Source: Anaerolineae bacterium CG2_30_57_67 (GTDB lineage Bacteria; Chloroflexota; Anaerolineae; Anaerolineales; Villigracilaceae). From it: DNA of 58,145 nucleotides. A model generated the notes under the pieces. It was not told the DNA's origin and searched no databases. It saw only the letters and a list, made by a program, of their open reading frames with translations. Positions 43,709 through 53,072 of the stretch are shown here, one piece after another; the first letter of the stretch is position 1, and each line of letters starts with the position of its first letter. The translations under genes and the position numbers were made by a program. The stretch lies in the NCBI GenBank assembly GCA_001872455.1, contig MNXJ01000063.1:1-58145 (forward strand). Reading direction: 5' to 3'.

Positions 43709-44575
43709 ATGACCCTTTCCTCCGAAATTCTCACAAGTATTATGCGCGCGCTGGCAGAAGACATCGGCGCGGGCGATGTTACCAGCCAGGCGATTTTTCC
43801 GCCCGCGGCGCAGGCGCGCGGGCAAATCATCGCCAAGCAAAACGGCGTGGTGGCCGGGCTGGAAGTGGCCGCCGCGGTCTTTGCCCGGCTCGACCCGCAG
43901 GTGGAATTTTCTCCGCTGGCGGCCGAGGGCGCGGCGGTGGAAAACCGTCAGCCGCTGGCGCGCCTGTCCGGCGCGGCGCGCGCCCTCTTCAGCGGGGAGC
44001 GCACGGCGCTCAATTTTTTGGGGCGCATGTCCGGCATCGCCACGCTCACCCGTCAGTTCGTGGAGGCGGTTTCCGGCACAGGGGCGCAAATCCTCGATAC
44101 GCGCAAAACCGCTCCCGGCCTGCGCGCCGCCGATAAACTGGCTGTCGCTCTCGGCGGCGGGAAAAATCACCGCATGGGGCTGTACGATCTGATTTTGCTC
44201 AAAGATAATCACATTGATTTTGCCGGTTCGGTGGCCGAAGCCGTGCGCCGCGCCCGCGCCGCTGAAAGCGGTCTGGAAATTGAAGTGGAAGTGCGCACGC
44301 TGGAGCAGCTGCAGGAAGCCCTGGCCTGCGGTGTGGAGCGGATTTTGCTCGACAACATGACGTTGGACGAGATGCGCGCGGCGGTGCGGCTGACGGCTGC
44401 CCGCGCGAAGTTGGAGGCCAGCGGCAACGTCAATTTACAGCGCGTGCGCGCCATTGCCGAAACCGGCGTGGATTTTATCTCCATCGGCGCGCTGACCCAT
44501 TCGGCGCCCACGCTGGATGTTTCACTCGATATTTTGGCGCTGGCGCGTGACGTCAGCCAACAAGGAGAATTTTGA
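43709..44575 (+). CDS. nadC: nicotinate-nucleotide pyrophosphorylase (quinolinate phosphoribosyltransferase)
   Basis: 288 residues, normal length. It makes nicotinate mononucleotide from quinolinate and PRPP. Motifs are EDIGAGDVTSQAIF, NFLGRMSGIATLT, ILDTRKTAPGLRAADKLAV, GGGKNHRMGLYDLILLKDNH, VEVRTLEQLQEAL and ILLDNMTLDEM; it ends with the FISIGALTHSAPTLDVSLD loop. AAAGGAG precedes the ATG. Its stop overlaps the nadA start by 1 nt. Confidence 0.96.
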   Translation: MTLSSEILTSIMRALAEDIGAGDVTSQAIFPPAAQARGQIIAKQNGVVAGLEVAAAVFARLDPQVEFSPLAAEGAAVENRQPLARLSGAARALFSGERTALNFLGRMSGIATLTRQFVEAVSGTGAQILDTRKTAPGLRAADKLAVALGGGKNHRMGLYDLILLKDNHIDFAGSVAEAVRRARAAESGLEIEVEVRTLEQLQEALACGVERILLDNMTLDEMRAAVRLTAARAKLEASGNVNLQRVRAIAETGVDFISIGALTHSAPTLDVSLDILALARDVSQQGEF

Positions 44576-45624
44576 TGAATGCCGAAGCCCAATCCCTGTA
44601 CGAAGACTTGAAGCGCCGTCTGGGAAATTTTGTCCCCGACGCGGAACTGTATTACAAGGCCGAAATTGCGGTGGAAATCAACCGGCTGAAGGCCGGGCGC
44701 AACGCCGTCATTTTGGGACACAATTACATGGAGCCGGTGCTTTTTCACTCCATCCCCGATTTCAAAGGCGATTCGCTCGACCTGAGCCGCAAGGCCGCCC
44801 AAACCGACAAAGATGTGATTGTTTTTTGCGGCGTGCGTTTTATGGCCGAAACCGCCAAAATTCTCAGCCCCGGCAAAACCGTGCTGCTGCCCGCCGAAAA
44901 AGCGGGCTGCTCGCTGGCTGAATCGATCACCGCCGAAGATGTGCGCGCGCTCAAGCGCAAATATCCCGGCGTGCCGGTGGTGACCTATGTCAATACCTAC
45001 GCCGATGTGAAGGCCGAGAGCGACATCTGCTGCACGTCCGGCAACGCCGTCGCCGTGGTGGAATCGCTGCACGCGGAGACGGTCATCTTTCTGCCCGACC
45101 AATATTTGGCGAGCAATGTGGCGCGTGAAACTGGCAAGCACATCATCTTCCCGCAAATTTCTTCCGCGCCCGCCGCAGCAGCGCCGGAGAATTTGCTCGA
45201 CGTGCAATTCATCGGCTGGCACGGACGCTGTGAAGTTCACGAAAAATTCACCGTGGAAGACATCCGCGCCGTGCGCAAACAATTCCCCGACGTGGCGGTG
45301 CTGACGCATCCCGAATGCTCGCCGGAAGTGGTGGCCGCCGCCGATTTTTCCGGCTCGACCAACGCCATGATTCGCTTTGTGCAGGAGAGCCGCGCGCCGC
45401 ATTTTCTGGTGCTGACGGAATGTTCGATGGGCGACAACATCGCCGCCGCCAACCCCGAAAAAGACCTGCTGCGTCTGTGCATGGTACGCTGTCCGCACAT
45501 GAACACCATCACCATGGAAAACGTGCGCGACTCGCTGCGCTTGAACCGCTTCGTCATCGAAATTCCTGAAAATATTCGCGCGCGCGCCTACCGGGCGGTG
45601 GAGCGCATGATTCAGATTGGATAA
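44575..45624 (+). CDS. nadA: quinolinate synthase
   Basis: 349 residues. It condenses iminoaspartate with dihydroxyacetone phosphate to quinolinate and carries a [4Fe-4S] cluster held by three cysteines, seen in EKAGCSLAES, GWHGRCEVHEKF and CMVRCPHMNT. Other family motifs are AVILGHNYMEPV, GDSLDLSRKAA, VFCGVRFMAETAKIL and LTHPECSPEVVAAADFSGST. ATG 44575 follows AAGGAG and overlaps the nadC stop (TGATG). Confidence 0.96.
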   Translation: MNAEAQSLYEDLKRRLGNFVPDAELYYKAEIAVEINRLKAGRNAVILGHNYMEPVLFHSIPDFKGDSLDLSRKAAQTDKDVIVFCGVRFMAETAKILSPGKTVLLPAEKAGCSLAESITAEDVRALKRKYPGVPVVTYVNTYADVKAESDICCTSGNAVAVVESLHAETVIFLPDQYLASNVARETGKHIIFPQISSAPAAAAPENLLDVQFIGWHGRCEVHEKFTVEDIRAVRKQFPDVAVLTHPECSPEVVAAADFSGSTNAMIRFVQESRAPHFLVLTECSMGDNIAAANPEKDLLRLCMVRCPHMNTITMENVRDSLRLNRFVIEIPENIRARAYRAVERMIQIG

Positions 45625-45626
45625 AA

Positions 45627-47222
45627 ATGAAAACGACTGACGTACTCATCATTGGTTCCGGCATTGCCGGGGCGACGGCGGCGCTGAAACTGGCGCAAGA
45701 CAACCCGGCGCGCCACATCATTCTCATCAACCGCGCGTCCGAGGCTGAAGAATCCAATTCGCGCTGGGCGCAGGGCGGAATTATTCACCGCGGGGCCGAC
45801 GATTCGGCGGAATTGCTGGAGAAGGATATTCTCGCCGCCGGAGCGGGGGCTTCGCTTCCGGCGGCGGCGCGCCTGCTGGCCGAGGAAGGGCCTCACCGGC
45901 TGGAGGAGATTCTCTTTGCGGCGGTCCCAATCGGCTTTGAGCGCGATGCGCGCGGCGAGTTGGCTTACAGCCAGGAGGCCGCCCATTCGCGGCGTCGCAT
46001 TTTGTATGTTGGCGACGGCACCGGCGCGGCCATCATGCAGGGGCTGATTGCGGCAGTGCGCCGCCTGCCGAACATCGAAATTTTGACCGACGCCACCGCC
46101 GTGGATTTGATTACCTTTCCCCATCACGCGCGCGACCCGCTGGCGACCTACGCGCCGGTGGCCTGTTACGGCGCCTATGTTTTCGACCGCAAAGGCAAAG
46201 CCATTCACCGCACGCTGGCGCGCAAGACGATTTTGGCGACCGGCGGGCTAGGACGGCTGTATCGCAACACCACCAATCCGCCGGGTTCGCGCGGCGACGG
46301 CCTGGCGATGGCGCATCGCGCCGGGGCGAAAATCATCAACGCCGAGTATGTTCAGTTTCACCCGACGGCGCTGGCCGCGCCGGGGGCCGAGGGATTTCTC
46401 ATCAGCGAGGCGGTGCGCGGCGAGGGCGGCATCTTGCTCACGCCGGAGGGCCAGCCTTTTATGCAGAAATATGACCCGCAGTGGCGCGACCTGGCCCCGC
46501 GCGATGTTGTCGCCCGCGCCATTCACACCGAAATGGAAACGCGCGGCTATTCCTACGTTTTGCTCGACCTTGCCAGCCACATGGCAGCCGAGGCGATTCG
46601 CGCGCGCTTCCCCAACATTTACGCCGAATGTCTGCGGGTTGGCGTGGATATTTCGCGCGAACCGATTCCGGTTGTGCCAGCGGCGCACTATTTTTGCGGT
46701 GGCGCGCAGGTGGATTTAAACGGGCGCACGAATATCGCCAACCTGTACGCGGTCGGTGAAGTGAGCTGTACCGGCCTGCACGGCGCGAACCGGCTGGCGT
46801 CCACCTCGCTGCTGGAGGGGTTGGTGTGGGGCGGGCGCGCCGCCGAGGATATTCTCGTCAGCGAGCCGGGGCGGCTGCCCACCCGCGAGGAAATCCCCGC
46901 CTGGGACGAATCCGGCTTGACGCAGGAATCGGACCCGGCGCTGATTGCGGGCGACATGCAGACCATTCAAAACATCATGTGGCACTACGTCGGCCTGGTG
47001 CGCAACGGCGAGCGGCTTTCGCGCGCCATCCGCGAACTGCGCCATTTGCAAAATGAGATTGAAATGTTCTACCGCGCCACCAAATTGAGCGACGGGCTGA
47101 TTGGCTTGCGCAACGCCGTCGAAGTTGCCCTGCTGATTGCCGAGGCGGCGCGTCACAACCGTCAGAGCCGCGGCTGTCACTTCCGCGAAGACGCGGTCAG
47201 CGGCGGCGACCGGCTGTTGTAG
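45627..47222 (+). CDS. nadB: L-aspartate oxidase
   Basis: 531 residues, normal length. A flavoprotein that oxidises L-aspartate to iminoaspartate for NadA. FAD-binding IGSGIAGATAALKLAQ at the N-terminus, SRWAQGGII, YVGDGTGAAIMQGLI, FHPTALAAPGAEGFLISEAV, AHYFCGGAQVDLNGRTNIAN and GLHGANRLASTSLLEGLVWG are all present, with the C-terminal helical domain. It starts 2 nt after nadA, so nadC-nadA-nadB form one operon for de novo NAD synthesis. Confidence 0.96.
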   Translation: MKTTDVLIIGSGIAGATAALKLAQDNPARHIILINRASEAEESNSRWAQGGIIHRGADDSAELLEKDILAAGAGASLPAAARLLAEEGPHRLEEILFAAVPIGFERDARGELAYSQEAAHSRRRILYVGDGTGAAIMQGLIAAVRRLPNIEILTDATAVDLITFPHHARDPLATYAPVACYGAYVFDRKGKAIHRTLARKTILATGGLGRLYRNTTNPPGSRGDGLAMAHRAGAKIINAEYVQFHPTALAAPGAEGFLISEAVRGEGGILLTPEGQPFMQKYDPQWRDLAPRDVVARAIHTEMETRGYSYVLLDLASHMAAEAIRARFPNIYAECLRVGVDISREPIPVVPAAHYFCGGAQVDLNGRTNIANLYAVGEVSCTGLHGANRLASTSLLEGLVWGGRAAEDILVSEPGRLPTREEIPAWDESGLTQESDPALIAGDMQTIQNIMWHYVGLVRNGERLSRAIRELRHLQNEIEMFYRATKLSDGLIGLRNAVEVALLIAEAARHNRQSRGCHFREDAVSGGDRLL

Positions 47223-47223
47223 G

Positions 47224-47907
47224 CTACAAATCTTCCAGCATTTTTAGCACATCGGCCAGGCAGGCGGCAAAAATTTCATTCATCACGTTTTCATCGGCCT
47301 GATACGCCCCGCCAAAAACGCCATCGCCGTAGATTTGGCGGGTGGTTTTGGCGTCCATCAGCCCCGGCACAAAGGGCGGAATTTTTGGCTCGGCGGGCAG
47401 GTCGGCGACGCGCGTAAACGGAAAGGCTTCCACCCAGTTGGCGTGGTTGGGCTTCAGCTCATACTTCACCGCAATTGCCTCCACCGAATGGGAATTCCAC
47501 CACTCGTACCAGTTGGCGCGCAGGCCGGGCAGGCTGTTCATCGTCTCGGTCAGCGCGGCGTCTGCGGCCTGATTGCCGCCGTGACCGTTCAGCACCAGCA
47601 GGCGGCGAAATCCGGCGGCGTAGAGTGAGCGCGTAATATCTTCGACGACCGCCGCCAGTGTGGCGGCGCGCAGGCTGAGCGTGCCGGGATACGCCAAAAA
47701 ATAGGGCGAAACGCCAAAATTGAGCGGTGGCGCGACCAGCACCCCGCTTTGCTGGCTGGCCGCATCCGCCAGCGCCAGCGGAATTTTGACATCCGTCAGC
47801 AGGCTCAAGTAGCCGTGCTGTTCGGTGGCGCCGATCACCAAAATCAGCCGGTCATCGTGGCGCAGATATTCTTCCACATCCATCCAGTTCAGTTCATCAA
47901 ATCGCAT
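47224..47907 (-). CDS. creatininase-family amidohydrolase
   Basis: 227 residues. Metal-binding signature GATEQHGYLSLLTDVKIPLA, APPLNFGVSPYFLAYPGTLS and VLNGHGGNQAADAAL match the creatininase/mycofactocin MftE/FAPy deformylase family. True substrates vary and cannot be read here. It ends 1 nt from nadB on the opposite strand and is divergent from the RNA methyltransferase gene, with only 32 nt between start codons. Confidence 0.88.
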   Translation of the reverse strand: MRFDELNWMDVEEYLRHDDRLILVIGATEQHGYLSLLTDVKIPLALADAASQQSGVLVAPPLNFGVSPYFLAYPGTLSLRAATLAAVVEDITRSLYAAGFRRLLVLNGHGGNQAADAALTETMNSLPGLRANWYEWWNSHSVEAIAVKYELKPNHANWVEAFPFTRVADLPAEPKIPPFVPGLMDAKTTRQIYGDGVFGGAYQADENVMNEIFAACLADVLKMLEDL

Positions 47908-47927
47908 GGTTGCCTCCGTGCCGCCAT

Positions 47928-47933
47928 TATAAT
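47928..47933 (+). promoter_or_regulatory. -10 box of a leaderless start
   Basis: A perfect TATAAT ending 6 nt before ATG 47940. The expected transcription start falls on the A of ATG, so the methyltransferase is probably translated without a 5' leader. No ribosome site is present in the intervening GTCCCC. Confidence 0.6.
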
Positions 47934-47939
47934 GTCCCC

Positions 47940-49324
47940 ATGCCTAATGTTCCCCTGCCGCCCCTGTTTTTAGACCGAATGCAGAAATTCCTCGGCGCCG
48001 AATTTCCCGCGTTTGCAGAAAGTTTGGAGGCCTCGCCCCGCAGCGGATTGCGCGTCAATACGCTGAAACTGACCCCGCAGCGCTTTCAGCAGCTCACCCC
48101 GCTGACGCTTGGGGCGCGCGTCCCGTGGTGCGACTCGGCCTTTGGGCTGATTCCGTCCGCCGTCAGCCCTGGCCTGCATCCGCATCATTTGGCCGGGCTG
48201 TACTATTTGCAAGACCCTTCTGCCATGTCGCCCGCCGAATTGCTCGCGCCGCAGCCGGGCGAGCGCGTGCTCGACCTTTCCGCCGCGCCGGGTGGAAAAA
48301 CCACCCACCTGGCGGCGCTGATGCGGGGGCGCGGCTTGCTGGTTGCCAACGACATCAAAGACAAACGGGTCGGCCATCTCATCCAAAATGCTGACCGCTG
48401 GGGGGCGCAAAACGTCATCGTCACCAACGAAACGCCGGAGCGCCTGGCCGACCATTTTGGCGCGTACTTTGACCGGGTGCTGGTAGACGCGCCCTGCTCT
48501 GGCGAGGGCATGTTCCGCAAAGACATGGGCGCCCGCGCCGACTGGTCGCCGGAGATGGTGGCGGGCTGCGCCGCGCGGCAGGGCAACATTCTGCGGGTGG
48601 CGGCCAAACTGGTGAAACCGGGCGGCTTTCTGCTCTACTCCACCTGCACCTTTGCCCCGGAGGAAGACGAGGGCGCGATCGGCGCTCTGCTGGGCGAATT
48701 TTCAGTCGTGGAACTGCCACTTTTTCCTGGCTTCATGCGCGGTCAGCCGGGCTGGCTGGGCGCGGAAGCGGCGGCGCAGCTGCGCGGCGCAGTGCGTCTT
48801 TTTCCGCACCGGCTGGCGGGCGACGGGCATTTTGTTTGCCTGCTGCAAAAAACGGAGGCGGGAACGGAGGGGGAAGCAGAAAAACGAATGGACAATCGGA
48901 TGGAAAATCGCATGGCCTATCCGGCGCGGGCGCAGATGGCGCTTTGGCGCGAATTCGCTGAAGAGACGCTCAGCGCCCCTTTGCCGGAAGACCGCTTGCG
49001 GCTGGGCGGCGAGCGGCTTTATCTCCTGCCCGAAGAATCCCCCGACTTTGGGCGGCTGCGCGTTCCCCGGCCTGGGGTCTGGCTGGGAACCTTCAAAAAA
49101 GAGCGCTTTGAACCGGCGCATCCGCTGGCGCTGACGGCTGCGCCGCGCAAAACCCATCCGCTGGCGGCTGATTCGCCCGAACTGGCGGCTTATTTGCGTG
49201 GAGAAACACTACCGTCCAGCGCAATCGGCTGGACGGTAGTGACGGTGGACGGTTTTGGCCTGGGCTGGGGCAAGGGCGTGCAGGGAACCTTGAAAAATCA
49301 CTACCCCAAGGGCTGGCTGCAGAA

Positions 49325-49328
<4 letters not shown>
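47940..49328 (+). CDS. RsmF/NSUN-type RNA m5C methyltransferase
   Basis: 462 residues. Rossmann SAM site LDLSAAPGGKTTHLAALM (about 112-129), the two catalytic cysteines in DAPCSGEGMF (about 184) and YSTCTFAPEED (about 234), and a C-terminal PUA-like/RsmF-C domain (about 310-462). The enzyme methylates cytosine C5 in rRNA or tRNA; RsmF-like proteins act on 16S rRNA. ATG 47940 is chosen from the TATAAT spacing. A 14-bp perfect hairpin lies inside the gene at 49207-49241. The stop overlaps the convergent MFS gene stop by 4 nt. Confidence 0.92.
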
Positions 49329-50737
<1,409 letters not shown>

Positions 50738-50793
50738 GAGTCCTCCGATGGACGACGAGGGGTGAAGTTCTGGTTTCGACGGCTTGATTTTAT

Positions 50794-50894
50794 GACTCTC
50801 TGGGAATCTCCGTGGTAAACCCCGTATTTTGGGGTATGAGCGTGCATACGCAACTCATACCCCAAAATACGGCACTCTTCACGGAAAATCCTGG
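50794..50894. repeat. long imperfect palindrome, copy 1
   Basis: About 100 bp that folds into one long hairpin: outer arms GGGAATCTCCGTG and CACGGAAAATCC, inner arms CCGTATTTTGGGGTATGAG and its complement around a 13-nt loop. A second copy lies about 50 bp downstream. Non-coding, likely a non-autonomous mobile or REP-type element. Together with the next four entries it fills the 792-base stretch without an intact gene. Confidence 0.75.
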
Positions 50895-50941
50895 AAACCT
50901 TATTCTATTACATTTTTTCGTATCTTCTCAAAGAATCGTGG

Positions 50942-51035
50942 CGGCTCTTTGGGAATTTTCGTGGTAAGACCCTGCATTTTGGGGTATGAACGTTCATGCT
51001 CCAAAATGCGGCACTCTTCACGGAAAATTAGGGAG
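50942..51035. repeat. long imperfect palindrome, copy 2
   Basis: A second copy of the 50794-50894 element, same orientation, sharing CGTGGTAA, ATTTTGGGGTATGA and CGGCACTCTTCACGGAAAAT. Paired changes (for example CTGCATTTTGG with CCAAAATGCGG) keep the stem, which suggests that the structure matters. It abuts the decayed transposase fragment. Confidence 0.75.
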
Positions 51036-51194
51036 ATCCAAATCTTAACATCAGTGATATTCTAGAAGAAAATATTCGGACGTTGGTGAAGACGTTACTC
51101 AATCAGATTGAGAAACTATCTGCCAGATTGCGTGATGCGCGCGCTATGATACAACAACGCGACGAAATCAACCAGTTGAAAGATGAGCAGGGCC
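51035..51194 (+). pseudogene. N-terminal fragment of an IS66-like transposase
   Basis: The frame reads DILEENIRTLVKTLLNQIEK, then RDARAMIQQRDEINQLKDEQG, the coiled-coil N-terminus common to IS66-type transposases (QxxDEINxLKxEQGKxxIKxN). The 5' end is cut by the palindrome and the 3' part is split off by the MITE at 51195. The family assignment rests on this short segment only. Confidence 0.5.
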
Positions 51195-51332
51195 AGGGTT
51201 TTCTTAAAGCGAAAAACCTCCAACGCGAATAACGCGAATGAGCAAATTCCACAAATTTTACTAGGGTTATTCGCGCCATTCGTCAATTCGCACTATTCGC
51301 GATAAAAAGCAGCGCGACTTTAAGAAACCCCT
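51195..51332. mobile_element. 138-bp MITE-like element
   Basis: Terminal inverted repeats of 15 bp with one mismatch (AGGGTTTTCTTAAAG at the left, CTTTAAGAAACCCCT at the right). The inside carries repeats of CGCGAATAACGCGAAT / ATTCGCG type and no gene. Near-perfect 11-bp direct repeats flank it (ATGAGCAGGGC at 51183-51193 and ATGATCAGGGC at 51333-51343), as expected for a target-site duplication. Confidence 0.7.
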
Positions 51333-51515
51333 ATGATCAGGGCAAATTCAATATCAAAGCCAACGTAACCAGCCGCGACAGAATATTCGTTAGAAAAAGA
51401 GCAAAAAAGACAGAATCGTCACGAGCCCATTCATGCTTCGCATGGCAAGGCGGCGCCGCAGACACTTACGACATCAATCACAATCGCAGAGAGGAGCGCA
51501 TTGGCTCACAGACTG
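51333..51515 (+). pseudogene. continuation of the decayed transposase after the MITE
   Basis: Right of the MITE the frame resumes with DQGKFNIKANVTSRD, the expected partner of the left fragment (LKDEQG). After a frameshift another frame reads EYSLEKEQKRQNRHEPIHAS, recalling the SSEKER segment of IS66-like transposases. The DDE catalytic part is missing. The sequence then runs into the cysteine hydrolase gene. Confidence 0.45.
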
Positions 51516-51529
51516 GCGTCACTTCGCAA

Positions 51530-52195
51530 ATGAAACGTGAACCCTATTTCAAGCCCGATACCCTGCGCGAAAAATCGCAGGAAATGTTATCTGCATTGGG
51601 AACATATCGCCAGCGACATCGCGCGCAATCTTTGCGGCCCTCATGCGCCGCGCTACTTGTGCTGGATATGCAGGATTATTTTTTGCAATCTGATTCGCAC
51701 GCGTACATTCCCAGCGCGTCTGCCATTGTTCCTGTGATTCGTTCCTTGATAAATATTTTTCAAAAAAAAAACCGCCCAGTAATTTTTACACGACAGGTCA
51801 ACACGTCACAGGACGCAGATATGATGGGCAAGTGGTGGAAAGGTCTTCTATCTCCCGATTCAACGCAAAGCGAGATAACTCTCGAATTGAATTTAACCAA
51901 TGGCGTCGTTCTCAATAAAACCCAATATGACGCGTTTTGGAAAACAGCGTTGGATGAAATTTTGCGTTCAATGAACGTTGAGCAAGTTGTAATTACGGGC
52001 GTGATGACTCATTTGTGCTGTGAGACCACAGCGCGCTCCGCATTTATGCGCGGTTATGAAGTCTTTTTCACAGCGGACGGTACAGCCACTTATACCGAAG
52101 CCCATCACTGTGCGGCGCTGTTGAATCTGGCTCACGGCTTCGCATTGCCTGTTTTGGCAAAAGAAGTATTAGATGGCTTTGATGAAACAAACTAA
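51530..52195 (+). CDS. isochorismatase-like cysteine hydrolase
   Basis: 221 residues. The catalytic triad of this family is visible: Asp46 in LLVLDMQDYF, Lys130 in VLNKTQYDAF and Cys163 in GVMTHLCCETTARSAFMRGY. Members hydrolyse isochorismate, nicotinamide, N-carbamoyl compounds or other amides; the substrate is not evident. ATG 51530 is preferred, although no ribosome site lies close. The frame is open upstream into the transposase remnant. It overlaps the flavoprotein gene by 14 nt, so the two are coupled. Codon use looks more A/T-rich than in the neighbours. Confidence 0.88.
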   Translation: MKREPYFKPDTLREKSQEMLSALGTYRQRHRAQSLRPSCAALLVLDMQDYFLQSDSHAYIPSASAIVPVIRSLINIFQKKNRPVIFTRQVNTSQDADMMGKWWKGLLSPDSTQSEITLELNLTNGVVLNKTQYDAFWKTALDEILRSMNVEQVVITGVMTHLCCETTARSAFMRGYEVFFTADGTATYTEAHHCAALLNLAHGFALPVLAKEVLDGFDETN

Positions 52196-53072
52196 CGTGT
52201 TGATCATCGGCGCAGGGCCGGCAGGAATCGCGGCGGCGATTCAGCTAAGGCGATACGATATTTCCTTTTTGCTTATCGAAAAAAAATGCGCAGGCGGGTT
52301 GCTTTGGAATGCAAACCTGGTGGAGAATTATCCGGGCTTTCCCAACGGAGTCACAGGTTCAAAGTTGGTCGCCCTGATGGAAAAGCAAATGCAAAGGCTC
52401 GGCATTGAGGTTTTGCACGCCGAAGTTGCAACCGTTTCTTTGGACGCGAATCGGTTTTTGGCCGTCACACGGCAGGCTTCATATCAGGCAAAGGTATTGG
52501 TCGTTGCCTCGGGTACGCGGGCGAAACCATTTCCCATCGCGATTCCCGAAGCGGCGCGACAATTCATATTTAGCGAGGTCGCGCCCTTATTGGACACGCA
52601 TAACAGGCGAATCGTGATCATCGGCGCTGGGGATGCGGCATTTGATTACGCCCTTAACCTTGCAAAGAAGAGGAATTTTGTCACTATTCTCAATCACGCG
52701 AGCGAAGTAAAATGCTTGGAATTATTGCGGAAACGCGCCGCCGCGCAAGCCAATATCATCTATCGCGCGCACGTTGCTGTCCGCGAGATAAAGGTCAATG
52801 AAACAACGGGCATCTTGCAGATTATGTGCGAAGCGGAAAGACGAATCAAAACTCTCGAAGCGGATCATCTCTTGTTCGCCATTGGGCGTCAACCGCAATT
52901 GGAATTTTTATCCGCAGAGATCCACAGCCGCAAGTCCGCGTTGATTGAGGCGCGCCGTTTGTATTTTATCGGTGACGTCAAAAATGAGTTGCTGCGCCAG
53001 ACTGCCATCGCGGCGGGAGATGGCTTACGCGCTGCAATGCAAATTTATCAAACGCTAAAGGAAAAAACATGA
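52182..53072 (+). CDS. thioredoxin reductase-like flavoprotein lacking the CxxC
   Basis: 296 residues, two-dinucleotide-binding-domain flavoprotein: FAD-binding LIIGAGPAGIAAAIQL, NAD(P)-binding IVIIGAGDAAFDYALNLAKK and the C-terminal RLYFIGDVKNELLRQTAIA. The region that holds CxxC in thioredoxin reductase (before the second Rossmann fold) has no such pair, so it should pass electrons to a partner such as ferredoxin or flavodoxin, or act directly on substrate. ATG 52182 or 52173 are both possible. It overlaps the radical SAM gene by 4 nt. It could be the electron source for that enzyme. Confidence 0.88.
   Translation: MKQTNVLIIGAGPAGIAAAIQLRRYDISFLLIEKKCAGGLLWNANLVENYPGFPNGVTGSKLVALMEKQMQRLGIEVLHAEVATVSLDANRFLAVTRQASYQAKVLVVASGTRAKPFPIAIPEAARQFIFSEVAPLLDTHNRRIVIIGAGDAAFDYALNLAKKRNFVTILNHASEVKCLELLRKRAAAQANIIYRAHVAVREIKVNETTGILQIMCEAERRIKTLEADHLLFAIGRQPQLEFLSAEIHSRKSALIEARRLYFIGDVKNELLRQTAIAAGDGLRAAMQIYQTLKEKT

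Noticed and set aside
51195-51332. Small regulatory RNA
   Set aside because: Inverted ends and flanking direct repeats explain it better as an inserted element.
52182-53072. Genuine thioredoxin reductase
   Set aside because: The CxxC redox pair is absent.
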